NCBI RefSeq assembly: GCF_001182785.1
Contig: NZ_CP012099.1
Coordinates: 2,168,501-2,232,500 of the forward strand
Source of the DNA: Bacillus thuringiensis
Lineage (GTDB): Bacteria > Bacillota > Bacilli > Bacillales > Bacillaceae_G
Length of the DNA stretch: 64,000 bases
Direction of reading: 5' to 3'
Both the position numbers and the translations under genes were made by a program. Below, piece by piece: positions 22,240 to 31,215 of this stretch. The notes beneath the pieces were generated by a model. That model did no database searches and had not been told where the DNA came from. It was given only the letters and a program-made list of their open reading frames with translations. Within the stretch, counting starts at the first letter, position 1. Each line of letters begins with the position of its first letter.

Positions 22240-24720
22240 ATGTCAGAAAATTATCGTTCTCGAGAGGAACGACGACAAGTTAAAAAGAAAAAACAGCCAG
22301 CTTCTAAAACACAAAAACCAAAAGGTAAAACATCATTCTTTCGCAAGTTTTTAATTACTTGTTTATTACTTGGTATTGTTGGTTTAGTGGCGGGGGTTGC
22401 TACCTTTTTCGTAATGATTAAGGATGCACCAAAACTTGAGAAAGCAAAACTTGTTAATCCGTTATCCTCAAAAATTTATGATAAAAACGGGGATTTGGTA
22501 TATGAATATGGAAAAGAAAAAAGGACGAATGTTACGTATGAGCAAATACCTAAATTAGTAGAAAATGCATTTTTAGCGACAGAAGATTCACGTTTTTATG
22601 AGCATAGCGGAGTAGATTTTAAAGGTACTGCCCGTGCTGTTCTAGTAAGTCTTAAAGGAGATTATGGTTCTCAAGGTGGAAGTACGATAACACAGCAAGT
22701 TATTAAAAATTACTTCTTATCAATGGACAAAACACCAAAGCGTAAGGCACAAGAAATATATTTAGCCTATAAGCTAGAACAACAGTATTCAAAACATGAA
22801 ATATTAGAGATGTACTTAAATAAAATTAACTTAGGAAACCGTTCATATGGGATCGCAACAGCAGCACAAAACTACTATGGTAAAGAATTGAAGAACTTAA
22901 CATTACCAGAAGTTGCGATGCTTGCAGGTTTACCGAAAGCACCGAATAACTATGATCCAACGAAAAAAGAAAATGTTCAAAAAGCAACAGAAAGAAGAAA
23001 TGTTGTTCTAAACTTAATGAATCGACATGGATATATAACAAAACAGGAAATGGAAGAAGCATCAAAAGTTGACGTAGAAAAGGGACTCAAGCCTGCAACT
23101 CAACTACAAACAATGCCATACCCTGCATTTATGGATGCAGTTGTGAAAGAAGTAGAAAAAGAATTACCAGATGCTAATATCGGTTCTGACGGTTTAGAAA
23201 TTTATACAACGTTAGATCCGAAAGCACAGAAACTTGCTGATAATATTTTAAATAATAATATCATTGATTATCCGAATGATAAATTCCAAGGTGCATTTAC
23301 ATTTATGGATACGAAAACAGGAGAAGTTCGTGCTATAGGTAGTGGCCGTGGAGAAAATAAAGCTGTATTTAAAGGGCATAATATGGCAATTGAATTAGAT
23401 CGTGCAGCTGGTTCAACGATGAAGCCGATTTTCGACTACGCTCCTGCAATTGAATATTTAAAATGGGCAACGTACCATCAAATTGATGACTCTCCATTTA
23501 AGTATTCAACGGGACAAGAAGTACGAAATTCAGATAGAAGTCATATGGGTCCAATTACAATGCGTGTAGCATTAGAAAAGTCACGAAATATCCCAGCAAT
23601 TAAGACTGCGAAAGAAGTTGGAATTAATAAATCAAAAGACTTCTCTGAGAAATTAGGCATTACATTTAATGCGGCACCGACTGAATCAACAGCGATTGGT
23701 ACAAATGAAGTATCACCAACTGAAATAGCGGGCGCTTATGCGGCATTTGGTAATGAGGGTAAATATACGAAACCGCATTTTGTTAAGAAAGTCGTTTATC
23801 CAGATGGTAAGTCACAAAGTTTTGGACAAAAACCAAAACAAGTTATGACAGATTCTACAGCATATATGATTACAGATATGCTTCGTACTGTAGTTACATC
23901 AGGTACTGGTACATCTGCAAACGTAGCATCCTTAGATGTAGCTGGTAAAACGGGTACGACAAACTACTCATCAAAACAATTAGCTCAATATAAAATTCCA
24001 GAAAGTGCAACTCGTGATAGTTGGTTTGCTGGATATACACCGCAATATACGATGGCAGTATGGACTGGGTATATGAAAGATGGTAAAGACGAGTATATTA
24101 GTAGTAAAAATACGAAAATTGCACAGTTGATCTTTAAAGAAATGATGAGTGAAATGGCTACAGATAAATCACGCTTTAAAATGCCAAGTAGCGTCATTCA
24201 AGAAGGTAGTGAGCTACGTATAAAAGGTGAAAAACGTGATTCATCGCCAAATACTAGCGTGCCGGATACAACGGAGCAACCAAAACAAGATCAACAGCAA
24301 AAAACTGAAGAAGAGAAAAAGCAAGAAGAATTAAAGAAACAAGAAGAACTGAAAAAACAAGAAGAACAAAAGCAACAAGAGGAACTTAAGAAGCAAGAAG
24401 AACAAAAGAAACTAGAAGAGCAAAAGAAACAAAATGAACAAAATAACGGAAATGGTCAAGGAACGACACCTCCAGCGAATAACGGAGGAGGCCAAGGAAC
24501 GACACCTCCAGCAAATAACGGAGGAGGTCAAGGAACGACACCTCCAGCGAATAACGGAGGAAACCAAGGAACGACACCTCCAGCAAATAGCGGAGGAGGC
24601 CAAGGAACGACACCTCCAGCACATAATGATGGAGGTCAAGGAACTCCAACCCCACCTGCAACAGTACAACCAAATAATGGTGGAAATACAGGAGAGGTTC
24701 CTGCCAATAATGGACAATAA
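22240..24720 (+). CDS. Class A penicillin-binding protein (PBP1A family) with tandem-repeat tail
   Basis: This bifunctional peptidoglycan synthase has 826 residues. A basic cytoplasmic N terminus is followed by one membrane helix (about 36-60). Next come the GT51 glycosyltransferase domain with catalytic Glu115 in TEDSRFYEH and GSQGGSTITQQ, and a transpeptidase domain with STMK (Ser392-Lys395), SRN (448-450) and KTGT (570-573). After about residue 690 the chain is low complexity: KKQEE/KLEEQKK repeats, then five 12-residue GQGTTPPANNGG units. The gene is alone with its own terminator. It is a ponA-type paralogue; I cannot name the exact one. Confidence 0.95.
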   Translation: MSENYRSREERRQVKKKKQPASKTQKPKGKTSFFRKFLITCLLLGIVGLVAGVATFFVMIKDAPKLEKAKLVNPLSSKIYDKNGDLVYEYGKEKRTNVTYEQIPKLVENAFLATEDSRFYEHSGVDFKGTARAVLVSLKGDYGSQGGSTITQQVIKNYFLSMDKTPKRKAQEIYLAYKLEQQYSKHEILEMYLNKINLGNRSYGIATAAQNYYGKELKNLTLPEVAMLAGLPKAPNNYDPTKKENVQKATERRNVVLNLMNRHGYITKQEMEEASKVDVEKGLKPATQLQTMPYPAFMDAVVKEVEKELPDANIGSDGLEIYTTLDPKAQKLADNILNNNIIDYPNDKFQGAFTFMDTKTGEVRAIGSGRGENKAVFKGHNMAIELDRAAGSTMKPIFDYAPAIEYLKWATYHQIDDSPFKYSTGQEVRNSDRSHMGPITMRVALEKSRNIPAIKTAKEVGINKSKDFSEKLGITFNAAPTESTAIGTNEVSPTEIAGAYAAFGNEGKYTKPHFVKKVVYPDGKSQSFGQKPKQVMTDSTAYMITDMLRTVVTSGTGTSANVASLDVAGKTGTTNYSSKQLAQYKIPESATRDSWFAGYTPQYTMAVWTGYMKDGKDEYISSKNTKIAQLIFKEMMSEMATDKSRFKMPSSVIQEGSELRIKGEKRDSSPNTSVPDTTEQPKQDQQQKTEEEKKQEELKKQEELKKQEEQKQQEELKKQEEQKKLEEQKKQNEQNNGNGQGTTPPANNGGGQGTTPPANNGGGQGTTPPANNGGNQGTTPPANSGGGQGTTPPAHNDGGQGTPTPPATVQPNNGGNTGEVPANNGQ
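24454..24633 (+). repeat. Five 36-bp tandem repeats in the PBP gene
   Basis: Units start at 24454, 24490, 24526, 24562 and 24598, with a partial sixth at 24634; each encodes GQGTTPPAN-type 12-mers. Units alternate GCGAAT/GCAAAT in the Ala-Asn codons, a sign of duplication in pairs. Repeat number may vary between strains. Confidence 0.9.
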
Positions 24721-24749
24721 GAAAAATTTATAGAAAAGTTTTCAAAAGA

Positions 24750-24793
24750 GCACTTAAGATTTGTAGGAATTTACAATCTTAAGTGCTTTTTTC
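24750..24793 (+). terminator. Terminator of the PBP gene
   Basis: GCACTTAAGATTTGTA pairs with TTACAATCTTAAGTGC (one mismatch), followed by TTTTTT. Confidence 0.9.
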
Positions 24794-25015
24794 ATTTTGC
24801 TACAGAAAATGTAATGTTAAGGGCTGGATAGAAGAAAAAGAGTGAATTAACGTAAAGAGAGGAAAGTCTATTTGCAAAAGATGGTATGTGTTGGTTATCC
24901 TGCAAAGTGACTAACTGTGATGAATCATATAAAGTATTAAATAAGTAAAAATTATATTCAAATCTTTAATAAATATCTTTCTTTAATGGTTACTTTAGTT
25001 GGGGAAACAATTTAA

Positions 25016-25052
25016 AAAGTCGAATTTCTTATTTAGGAAATTCGACTTTTTT
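25016..25052. terminator. Bidirectional terminator
   Basis: AAAGTCGAATTTC pairs with GAAATTCGACTTT around TTATTTAG, with A/T runs on both sides. It most likely ends the minus-strand gene at 25114-25398. The 24794-25015 interval before it shows no gene. Confidence 0.8.
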
Positions 25053-25113
25053 ATGTTGAAACTGGAGTGAAGTTAATCTTTATTGCAATGTAGGGGGAAT
25101 ACAGTGATGGCTA

Positions 25114-25398
25114 TTAAATGTTAAACGTACCATAAAAATTTTGAAAATAAATTGATGGGAAATGATAAAAGACTTGGGCCTGAGGTGGTGGAGCGTAGCT
25201 AGGGTGATAAAAGGTAGTGCTACTTGGATGGGCACCATGATGCCAAAATGAAGGGGTAGTTTGACCTGGTGATTGGTATTGTTGCCAAATTGCTGGAAGT
25301 TCAATGCCGACATCGGAACTTGCTGTATGAACGGCGGGGGCATGTATTTCGGGTATCGAAGGAACCGCGACAGTTACTCTTGATGATAATACCCACAT
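25114..25398 (-). CDS. His/Pro/Tyr-rich hypothetical protein, possibly spore coat
   Basis: The 94-residue product (MWVLSSRVTVAVPSIPEIHA..., SFWHHGAHPSSTTFYHPSYAPPP..., ending YGTFNI) is rich in His, Pro, Tyr and Phe with no Cys, typical of coat proteins. TTAGGAGTGATT precedes ATG 25398. A terminator follows on its strand, which supports a real gene. The family is not recognised. Confidence 0.6.
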   Translation of the reverse strand: MWVLSSRVTVAVPSIPEIHAPAVHTASSDVGIELPAIWQQYQSPGQTTPSFWHHGAHPSSTTFYHPSYAPPPQAQVFYHFPSIYFQNFYGTFNI

Positions 25399-25633
25399 AA
25401 AATAATCACTCCTAAGTTGTGATAATAAATTAGTATATTCTTTTCACACGTATAAAGGTACATATATAGGACTTTCGTTTAAAACATGCGTACAAAGTCT
25501 TAAGACTAATGTAAGCTGATGGTGGACTATTTAATAAGAAAAGATACGTCTATTTGCGGAGGGAAAAAAGATCAATAAAATGTACAATGAGGGTGTTAAT
25601 CGTAATATTTTACGAGTGTATGGAGGGATTTTT

Positions 25634-26779
25634 ATGGAACGATTATGGACGAAATCATTTATTCAAATGACTTTCGCAATGTTATTTTTATTTACAGGAT
25701 TTTATTTACTTGTCCCAACGCTACCGCTATTTATTAAAGAGATAGGTGGCAATGAATCGCAAGTTGGACTCATGATGGGGATGTTTACAATAGCTGCTGT
25801 TGTAATACGACCGATTATTGGAGGAATGTTAGATCAATATGGTAGAAGATCCTTTATTATTTTCGGACTCATCTTTTTTGGATTAACGATGTATTCCTAT
25901 AATATAGCATCGACTATTGTCCTTTTAGCTGTTTTACGTGTTATTCACGGAGTAACATGGGCTGTTTCTACAACAGCTGTTGGAACAGCAATAACGGATA
26001 TTATTCCAGATTCACGCCGCGGTGAAGGTATGGGTTGGTACGGGATGGCGATGACAATTGCAATGGCGATCGGACCAATGATTGGACTATGGGTTGTACA
26101 AAATTATTCATTTCATGGTCTATTTTTATTAGCGACGTTGTTATCTTTTATGGCAGTCGTATTATCACTAATAACGAAGATGCCATTTACGCCACAAAAA
26201 GAAAAAGGAAAAATTCAGCTATTTGAGAAATCCGTATTAACAATCACGATTGTAGTATTCTTTTTATCGTTTGCATATGGAGGAATTACAACCTTTTTAC
26301 CGTTATTTGCATCATCAATTCATGTGAATCCGGGAACTTTCTTTCTTGTATATGCAATTGCATTAACAATTGTAAGACCAATTTCAGGGAAACTATTAGA
26401 TAAGTATGGAGAAGTATTCATCATACTCCCCGCATTATGTATTACTATTTTAGCTATAGTTGTTTTAACTATTTCAAATGGTTTGTTAGGTGTAATTATC
26501 GCAGCAACATTATACGGTATTGGATTTGGTTCAGCGCAGCCAGCTTTGCAAGCGGCAATGCTTACAATTGTTGATCCGAGTAAAAGAGGAGTTGCGAATG
26601 CTTCATTTTTTACAGCATTTGATTTAGGAATCGGATTAGGTGCTATTTTACTTGGAGTGGTTTCACAAATGTTTGGTTATCGTATTTTATTTTCGGGGAG
26701 CGCAATTTCAGCATTAATAGCCTTAATTATTTTCGTCTTCTTTGTAAAACAACGATTAGGAAAAAAAGAGTTTGCGTAA
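25634..26779 (+). CDS. MFS transporter, DHA1-type
   Basis: A 381-residue transporter with 12 hydrophobic helices. Motif A appears as GGMLDQYGRR between helices 2 and 3, with a second-half equivalent GKLLDKYG. DHA1 proteins export drugs or metabolites by proton antiport. ATG 25634 follows TATGGAGGGATTTTT; the frame is open upstream to 25580 without a better site. The substrate is unknown. The HesB-like pseudogene begins 15 bases downstream and may have been in the same operon. Confidence 0.88.
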   Translation: MERLWTKSFIQMTFAMLFLFTGFYLLVPTLPLFIKEIGGNESQVGLMMGMFTIAAVVIRPIIGGMLDQYGRRSFIIFGLIFFGLTMYSYNIASTIVLLAVLRVIHGVTWAVSTTAVGTAITDIIPDSRRGEGMGWYGMAMTIAMAIGPMIGLWVVQNYSFHGLFLLATLLSFMAVVLSLITKMPFTPQKEKGKIQLFEKSVLTITIVVFFLSFAYGGITTFLPLFASSIHVNPGTFFLVYAIALTIVRPISGKLLDKYGEVFIILPALCITILAIVVLTISNGLLGVIIAATLYGIGFGSAQPALQAAMLTIVDPSKRGVANASFFTAFDLGIGLGAILLGVVSQMFGYRILFSGSAISALIALIIFVFFVKQRLGKKEFA

Positions 26780-26794
26780 ACTGGAGGAATAAAG

Positions 26795-27085
26795 ATGAGA
26801 ATTTCAATTGATCGTAAAGCTCTGCAATGGTTCCAGGAAGAATTACGTATAAAGCACGGTGAATCTGTACGTTTTACTGTAAGGTACGGAGGGGATAGTT
26901 CAATTCAGCCCGGATATTCTTGAGGGGTTGTTGTTGAGAAAGCAGATGGGGAAATAGTGTCAGTTGAGAAGGAAGGTATTATATTCTTTGTAGATTGTGA
27001 TGATCTTTGGTATTTTCAAAACTATGATTTATTTGTAAGTTATCATGAGAAAATGGAAGAAATTCAATTTAATTATGTAAAATAA
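26795..27085 (+). pseudogene. HesB/YneR-like gene with an in-frame TGA
   Basis: ATG 26795 follows CTGGAGGAATAAAG. The frame encodes a HesB/IscA-like small protein: FTVRYGGDSS, QPGYS, then TGA (26921-26923), then GVVVEKADGEIVSVEKEG, FFVDCDDLWYF and FVSYHEK to TAA 27083-27085. Homologues have a sense codon, often Leu, in the GFSLGV position, so one substitution explains the stop. The remaining sequence stays in one frame without other lesions, so the mutation is probably recent, or it is a sequencing error. Confidence 0.75.
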
Positions 27086-27158
27086 TAACTTTATTAAAAA
27101 TGAATAAGTTTTATATAAAAATTATATTTAAGAGATAGTGAAATAAATATCATATAGT

Positions 27159-27190
27159 AACGAGCTGTATTTATGTACAGCTCGTTTTTT
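27159..27190 (+). terminator. Terminator
   Basis: AACGAGCTGTA pairs with TACAGCTCGTT, followed by TTTT. Confidence 0.9.
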
Positions 27191-27428
27191 CTATTTCTCA
27201 AATAAAATTAGAATAATGGTGTATTTGGCGGTGTTATATGAAAAATCTTTATATCTTGTTTTTAAAAATACACAAAGAAGTCTATTCTTTCTTTATAAAA
27301 CATAATAATTATTTTCAAAAAATTGTATTGTTACAGTAAAAAAAGTGTAGGAAACTTATCATTATAAAATAAATTGAAATCTTCTAAAAACTCTGATACA
27401 TTGAAATAGAAATGTAGTTTCACAATAT

Positions 27429-27442
27429 TGTAAAGGCTTACA
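27429..27442. promoter_or_regulatory. cre-like operator upstream of mmgD
   Basis: TGTAAAGGCTTACA matches the CcpA site TGWAANCGNTNWCA except for one core base (GG instead of CG). It lies 39 bases before the mmgD start, where it could act as a roadblock or cover the promoter. Catabolite repression of propionate/valine catabolism would make sense. Confidence 0.5.
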
Positions 27443-27480
27443 GTTATGTGCACGAAGATCTATTAGGATTGGAGGAAATA

Positions 27481-28602
27481 ATGATGAAAGCTGAAGAAAA
27501 ATTTTCCCCGGGATTAGATGGTATAGTGGCAGCGGAGACGAAAATCTCGTTTCTTGACACAGTAAAAGGTGAAATTGTAATTCAAGGGTATGACTTAATC
27601 GAACTCTCAAAAACAAAAGAGTATTTAGACATTGTGCACCTTTTATTGGAGGAACAACTACCGAATGAAGATGAAAAAGCAGTACTTGAAAAGAAATTAA
27701 AAGAAGAATATGCAGTACCAGAAGGTGTATTCAACGTACTAAAGGCATTGCCTAAAGAGACGCATCCTATGGATGGATTACGTACAGGTGTGTCGGCGTT
27801 AGCTGGTTACGATAATGATATCGAAAACCGCTCGTTAGAAGTGAATAAAAGCCGAGGGTACAAGCTGTTAAGTAAAGTGCCAAACATTGTAGCGAATAGC
27901 TATCATATTTTAAATAATGAGGAGCCAATTGAACCTCTTAAAGAATTATCTTATAGTGCGAATTTCTTCTATATGTTAACTGGTAAAAAACCAACTGAAC
28001 TTGAGGAGAAGATCTTTGATCGTTCCCTTGTTTTATATAGTGAGCATGAAATGCCAAACTCTACATTTACAGCTCGCGTTATTGCATCAACACAATCAGA
28101 TTTATACGGTGCTTTAACAGGTGCAGTTGCATCTTTAAAAGGAAGTTTACATGGCGGTGCAAATGAAGCGGTTATGTACATGCTTTTAGAAGCTGGTAAT
28201 GTTGAGAAATTTGAAGAGTTATTACAGAAGAAACTATATAACAAAGAAAAAATTATGGGCTTTGGACACCGTGTTTATATGAAGAAGATGGATCCAAGAG
28301 CACTTATGATGAAGGAAGCTTTAAAACAGTTATGTGATGTAAAAGGTGATTATACACTATATGAAATGTGTGAAGCTGGAGAAAAGATTATGGAAAAGGA
28401 GAAGGGAATTTATCCAAATCTTGATTATTATGCAGCTCCAGTATATTGGATGCTAGGTATTCCAATTCAACTTTACACACCAATCTTCTTTAGCTCTAGA
28501 ACAGTGGGATTATGTGCACACGTTATTGAGCAACATGCAAATAATCGTTTGTTCCGTCCACGTGTAAATTATATTGGCGAGCGACATGTACTTAGTAAAT
28601 AA
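27481..28602 (+). CDS. mmgD: 2-methylcitrate synthase / citrate synthase
   Basis: This citrate-synthase-fold enzyme of 373 residues condenses propionyl-CoA with oxaloacetate. The catalytic regions [12 protein letters not shown] and [15 protein letters not shown] are intact, as is the closing RPRVNYIGE block. ATG 27481 (or 27484) follows GGAGGAAATA. The context, directly upstream of prpD and prpB, makes 2-methylcitrate synthase the better name than citrate synthase. A cre-like site precedes it. Confidence 0.92.
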   Translation: MMKAEEKFSPGLDGIVAAETKISFLDTVKGEIVIQGYDLIELSKTKEYLDIVHLLLEEQLPNEDEKAVLEKKLKEEYAVPEGVFNVLKALPKETHPMDGLRTGVSALAGYDNDIENRSLEVNKSRGYKLLSKVPNIVANSYHILNNEEPIEPLKELSYSANFFYMLTGKKPTELEEKIFDRSLVLYSEHEMPNSTFTARVIASTQSDLYGALTGAVASLKGSLHGGANEAVMYMLLEAGNVEKFEELLQKKLYNKEKIMGFGHRVYMKKMDPRALMMKEALKQLCDVKGDYTLYEMCEAGEKIMEKEKGIYPNLDYYAAPVYWMLGIPIQLYTPIFFSSRTVGLCAHVIEQHANNRLFRPRVNYIGERHVLSK

Positions 28603-28603
28603 G

Positions 28604-28660
28604 AACAACTGGGGAGTTGTTAGCGCCGCCCGCCAGATGGGTGTTTGACCGACACCCATC
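28604..28660 (+). other. Two hairpins and a GC-rich patch between mmgD and prpD
   Basis: AACAACT-GGGG-AGTTGTT (28604-28621) is followed by GCGCCGCCCGCC and then GATGGGTGT/ACACCCATC (28636-28660). Neither hairpin has a T run, so termination is unlikely. Roles could be mRNA processing or stability between cistrons. The GC content is high for this genome. Confidence 0.6.
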
Positions 28661-28700
28661 ATTAATAATAACGAATTTTCGACAGAAAGGGAAGGATAGC

Positions 28701-30137
28701 ATGATTAAAACAAATGAAATTAAGCAAAAAGATGCATTATTAGAAGAGATTACGGATTATGTATTAAATAAAGAGGTTACTAGTGCAGAAGCATTCAGTA
28801 CAGCTCGTTACGTATTACTTGATACACTTGGATGTGGAATTTTAGCACTACAATATCCAGAATGTACGAAATTACTAGGACCAGTTGTGCCAGGAACAGT
28901 CGTGCCAAATGGTACACGTGTACCAGGTACGTCTTATGTACTAGATCCAGTAAAAGGTGCATTTAATATCGGATGTATGATCCGTTGGTTAGACTATAAC
29001 GATACTTGGCTTGCAGCAGAGTGGGGACATCCATCTGATAACTTAGGCGGAATTTTAGCGGTTGCAGATTATATTAGCCGTGTTCGTATTTCAGAAGGAA
29101 AAGAAGCTTTAAAAGTACGTGAAGTATTAGAAATGATGATTAAAGCACATGAAATTCAAGGCGTCCTTGCTTTAGAAAACAGCTTAAACAGAGTTGGTCT
29201 TGACCATGTATTATATGTAAAAGTAGCAACAACTGCAGTAGTTGCGAAAATGCTTGGCGGAACACGTGAAGAAATCTTTAATGCATTATCACATGCGTGG
29301 ATTGATAATTCTAGTCTTCGTACATATCGTCATGCTCCAAATACGGGCTCACGTAAATCATGGGCTGCAGGTGACGCAACGAGCCGCGGTGTTCATCTTG
29401 CAATGACTGCTCTAAAAGGTGAAATGGGTTATCCAACAGCATTATCTGCGCCAGGATGGGGATTCCAAGATGTATTATTCAATAAACAAGAATTAAAATT
29501 AGCAAGACCACTAGAGTCATATGTAATGGAAAATGTATTATTTAAAGTGTCATATCCAGCAGAATTCCATGCACAAACAGCTGCAGAATGTGCAGTGAAG
29601 TTGCATCCGGAAATTAAAGAGAGATTAGATGAAATTGACCGTATTACAATTACAACTCATGAATCAGCAATTCGTATTATTGATAAAGAAGGTCCATTAA
29701 ATAACCCAGCTGATCGTGATCATTGCTTACAATACATTACGGCAATTGGTTTATTAAAAGGAGATATCGTTGCAGACGATTATGAAGATGCAGTAGCAAA
29801 CGATCCACGTGTAGACGAATTACGTAATAAGATGGTTGTTGTTGAAAACAAACAGTACAGTTTAGATTACCTTGACCCGAACAAGCGCTCAATCGCCAAC
29901 GCTGTTCAAGTTCACTTTAAAGATGGCACAGTAACAGAAAATGTGGAATGTGAATATCCACTTGGTCACCGTTTCCGTAGAGACGAAGCAATTCCAAAAG
30001 TTGTTCAAAAATTCACTGCAAATATGGCAGGTCATTATTCTAGTAAGCAACAAGAACAAATTCATGAAGTTTGTTTAAATGAAGAAAAGCTAGAAAATAT
30101 GAATGTAAATGAATTTGTAGATCTATTCTTAATTTAA
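28701..30137 (+). CDS. prpD: 2-methylcitrate dehydratase (MmgE/PrpD family)
   Basis: The 478-residue enzyme converts 2-methylcitrate to 2-methylaconitate. Recognisable blocks include [20 protein letters not shown], the substrate-binding [15 protein letters not shown] and [14 protein letters not shown] 28701 follows AAAGGGAAGGATAGC; the open frame upstream spans the hairpin region and is not used. It lies between mmgD and prpB in an operon. Some family members also hydrate aconitate; a dedicated aconitase-like partner is not in the window. Confidence 0.95.
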   Translation: MIKTNEIKQKDALLEEITDYVLNKEVTSAEAFSTARYVLLDTLGCGILALQYPECTKLLGPVVPGTVVPNGTRVPGTSYVLDPVKGAFNIGCMIRWLDYNDTWLAAEWGHPSDNLGGILAVADYISRVRISEGKEALKVREVLEMMIKAHEIQGVLALENSLNRVGLDHVLYVKVATTAVVAKMLGGTREEIFNALSHAWIDNSSLRTYRHAPNTGSRKSWAAGDATSRGVHLAMTALKGEMGYPTALSAPGWGFQDVLFNKQELKLARPLESYVMENVLFKVSYPAEFHAQTAAECAVKLHPEIKERLDEIDRITITTHESAIRIIDKEGPLNNPADRDHCLQYITAIGLLKGDIVADDYEDAVANDPRVDELRNKMVVVENKQYSLDYLDPNKRSIANAVQVHFKDGTVTENVECEYPLGHRFRRDEAIPKVVQKFTANMAGHYSSKQQEQIHEVCLNEEKLENMNVNEFVDLFLI

Positions 30138-30155
30138 TAATAGGGGGAATTTAGA

Positions 30156-31064
30156 ATGGCTTGGGTTGTGAAAAAGCAGTCAACACAAGAGGAGCTTGCG
30201 AATCGATTCCGAGCTTTAGTAGAAGCAAATGAAATTTTGCAAATTCCAGGTGCTCATGATGCAATGGCGGCTTTAGTTGCAAAAAATACAGGTTTTTCAG
30301 CTCTTTATTTATCAGGAGCTGCTTATACTGCAAGTAAAGGCTTACCAGATTTAGGTATCGTGACGTCTACTGAAGTGGCTGAGAGAGCAAGAGATTTAGT
30401 AAGAGCTACAGACTTACCTGTTCTTGTTGACATTGATACAGGATTTGGTGGTGTACTAAATGTAGCGAGAACAGCTGTAGAAATGGTGGAAGCGAAAGTA
30501 GCAGCTGTCCAAATTGAAGATCAGCAATTACCAAAAAAATGTGGACATTTAAATGGTAAGAAACTTGTTACTACAGAAGAATTGGTTCAAAAAATTAAAG
30601 CGATTAAAGAAGTTGCACCGAGCTTATACATTGTAGCACGTACTGATGCTCGCGGCGTTGAAGGATTAGATGAAGCAATTGAAAGAGCAAATGCATATGT
30701 AAAAGCAGGTGCAGATGCAATTTTCCCTGAAGCGCTTCAATCAGAGGAAGAATTCCGTCTATTTAATAGTAAGGTAAATGCACCTTTACTTGCGAATATG
30801 ACTGAATTCGGAAAAACTCCATATTATAGTGCAGAGGAATTTGCAAATATGGGCTTCCAAATGGTTATTTATCCTGTAACTTCACTTCGCGTTGCAGCGA
30901 AAGCGTATGAAAATGTGTTTACTTTAATTAAAGAAACAGGTTCTCAAAAAGATGCACTTTCTAATATGCAAACGAGAAGTGAATTATACGAAACAATTTC
31001 ATACCATGACTTTGAAGAGTTAGATACGGGTATTGCAAAAACAGTACTATCAGAAGATCAATAG
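30156..31064 (+). CDS. prpB: 2-methylisocitrate lyase
   Basis: This isocitrate-lyase-superfamily enzyme of 302 residues cleaves 2-methylisocitrate to pyruvate and succinate. It carries DIDTGFGG for Mg binding, QIEDQQLPKKCGH with catalytic Cys129, and ARTDARG. It closes the methylcitrate cycle formed with the two genes before it. ATAGGGGGAATTTAGA precedes the start, 18 bases after prpD. Confidence 0.95.
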   Translation: MAWVVKKQSTQEELANRFRALVEANEILQIPGAHDAMAALVAKNTGFSALYLSGAAYTASKGLPDLGIVTSTEVAERARDLVRATDLPVLVDIDTGFGGVLNVARTAVEMVEAKVAAVQIEDQQLPKKCGHLNGKKLVTTEELVQKIKAIKEVAPSLYIVARTDARGVEGLDEAIERANAYVKAGADAIFPEALQSEEEFRLFNSKVNAPLLANMTEFGKTPYYSAEEFANMGFQMVIYPVTSLRVAAKAYENVFTLIKETGSQKDALSNMQTRSELYETISYHDFEELDTGIAKTVLSEDQ

Positions 31065-31073
31065 ATAAAGCAG

Positions 31074-31198
31074 CGAAGGCGATGAAAATACATCTTTGGC
31101 AAAAAAAATGCTTGATGTGAAAAATCATCGCCTTCTATTTTCAAAAAAGATATTCCACTCATCGTAGACGAGCATAAGCAAAAAGCTATGAAAGCCGA
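31074..31198 (+). other. Gap with long hairpin and possible gene remnant between prpB and the acyl-CoA dehydrogenase gene
   Basis: GAAGGCGATGA (31075-31085) pairs with TCATCGCCTTC at about 31123-31133, enclosing a smaller ACATC/GATGT stem, and is followed by TATTTTC. A start-less reading frame (FKKDIPLIVDEHKQKAMK) ends in TGA just before the next ribosome-binding site, suggesting the tail of a lost gene. Confidence 0.4.
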
Positions 31199-31215
31199 AT
31201 GATAGGGGGATACAT

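Noticed and set aside
24386..24733. Long open frames on both strands over the PBP repeat tail
   Set aside because: They arise from the 36-bp repeat lacking stops in several frames and have no translation signals.
26921..26923. TGA in the HesB-like gene as a selenocysteine codon
   Set aside because: No SECIS-like hairpin follows, the position is normally Leu rather than Cys, and selenoproteins are not expected in this group.
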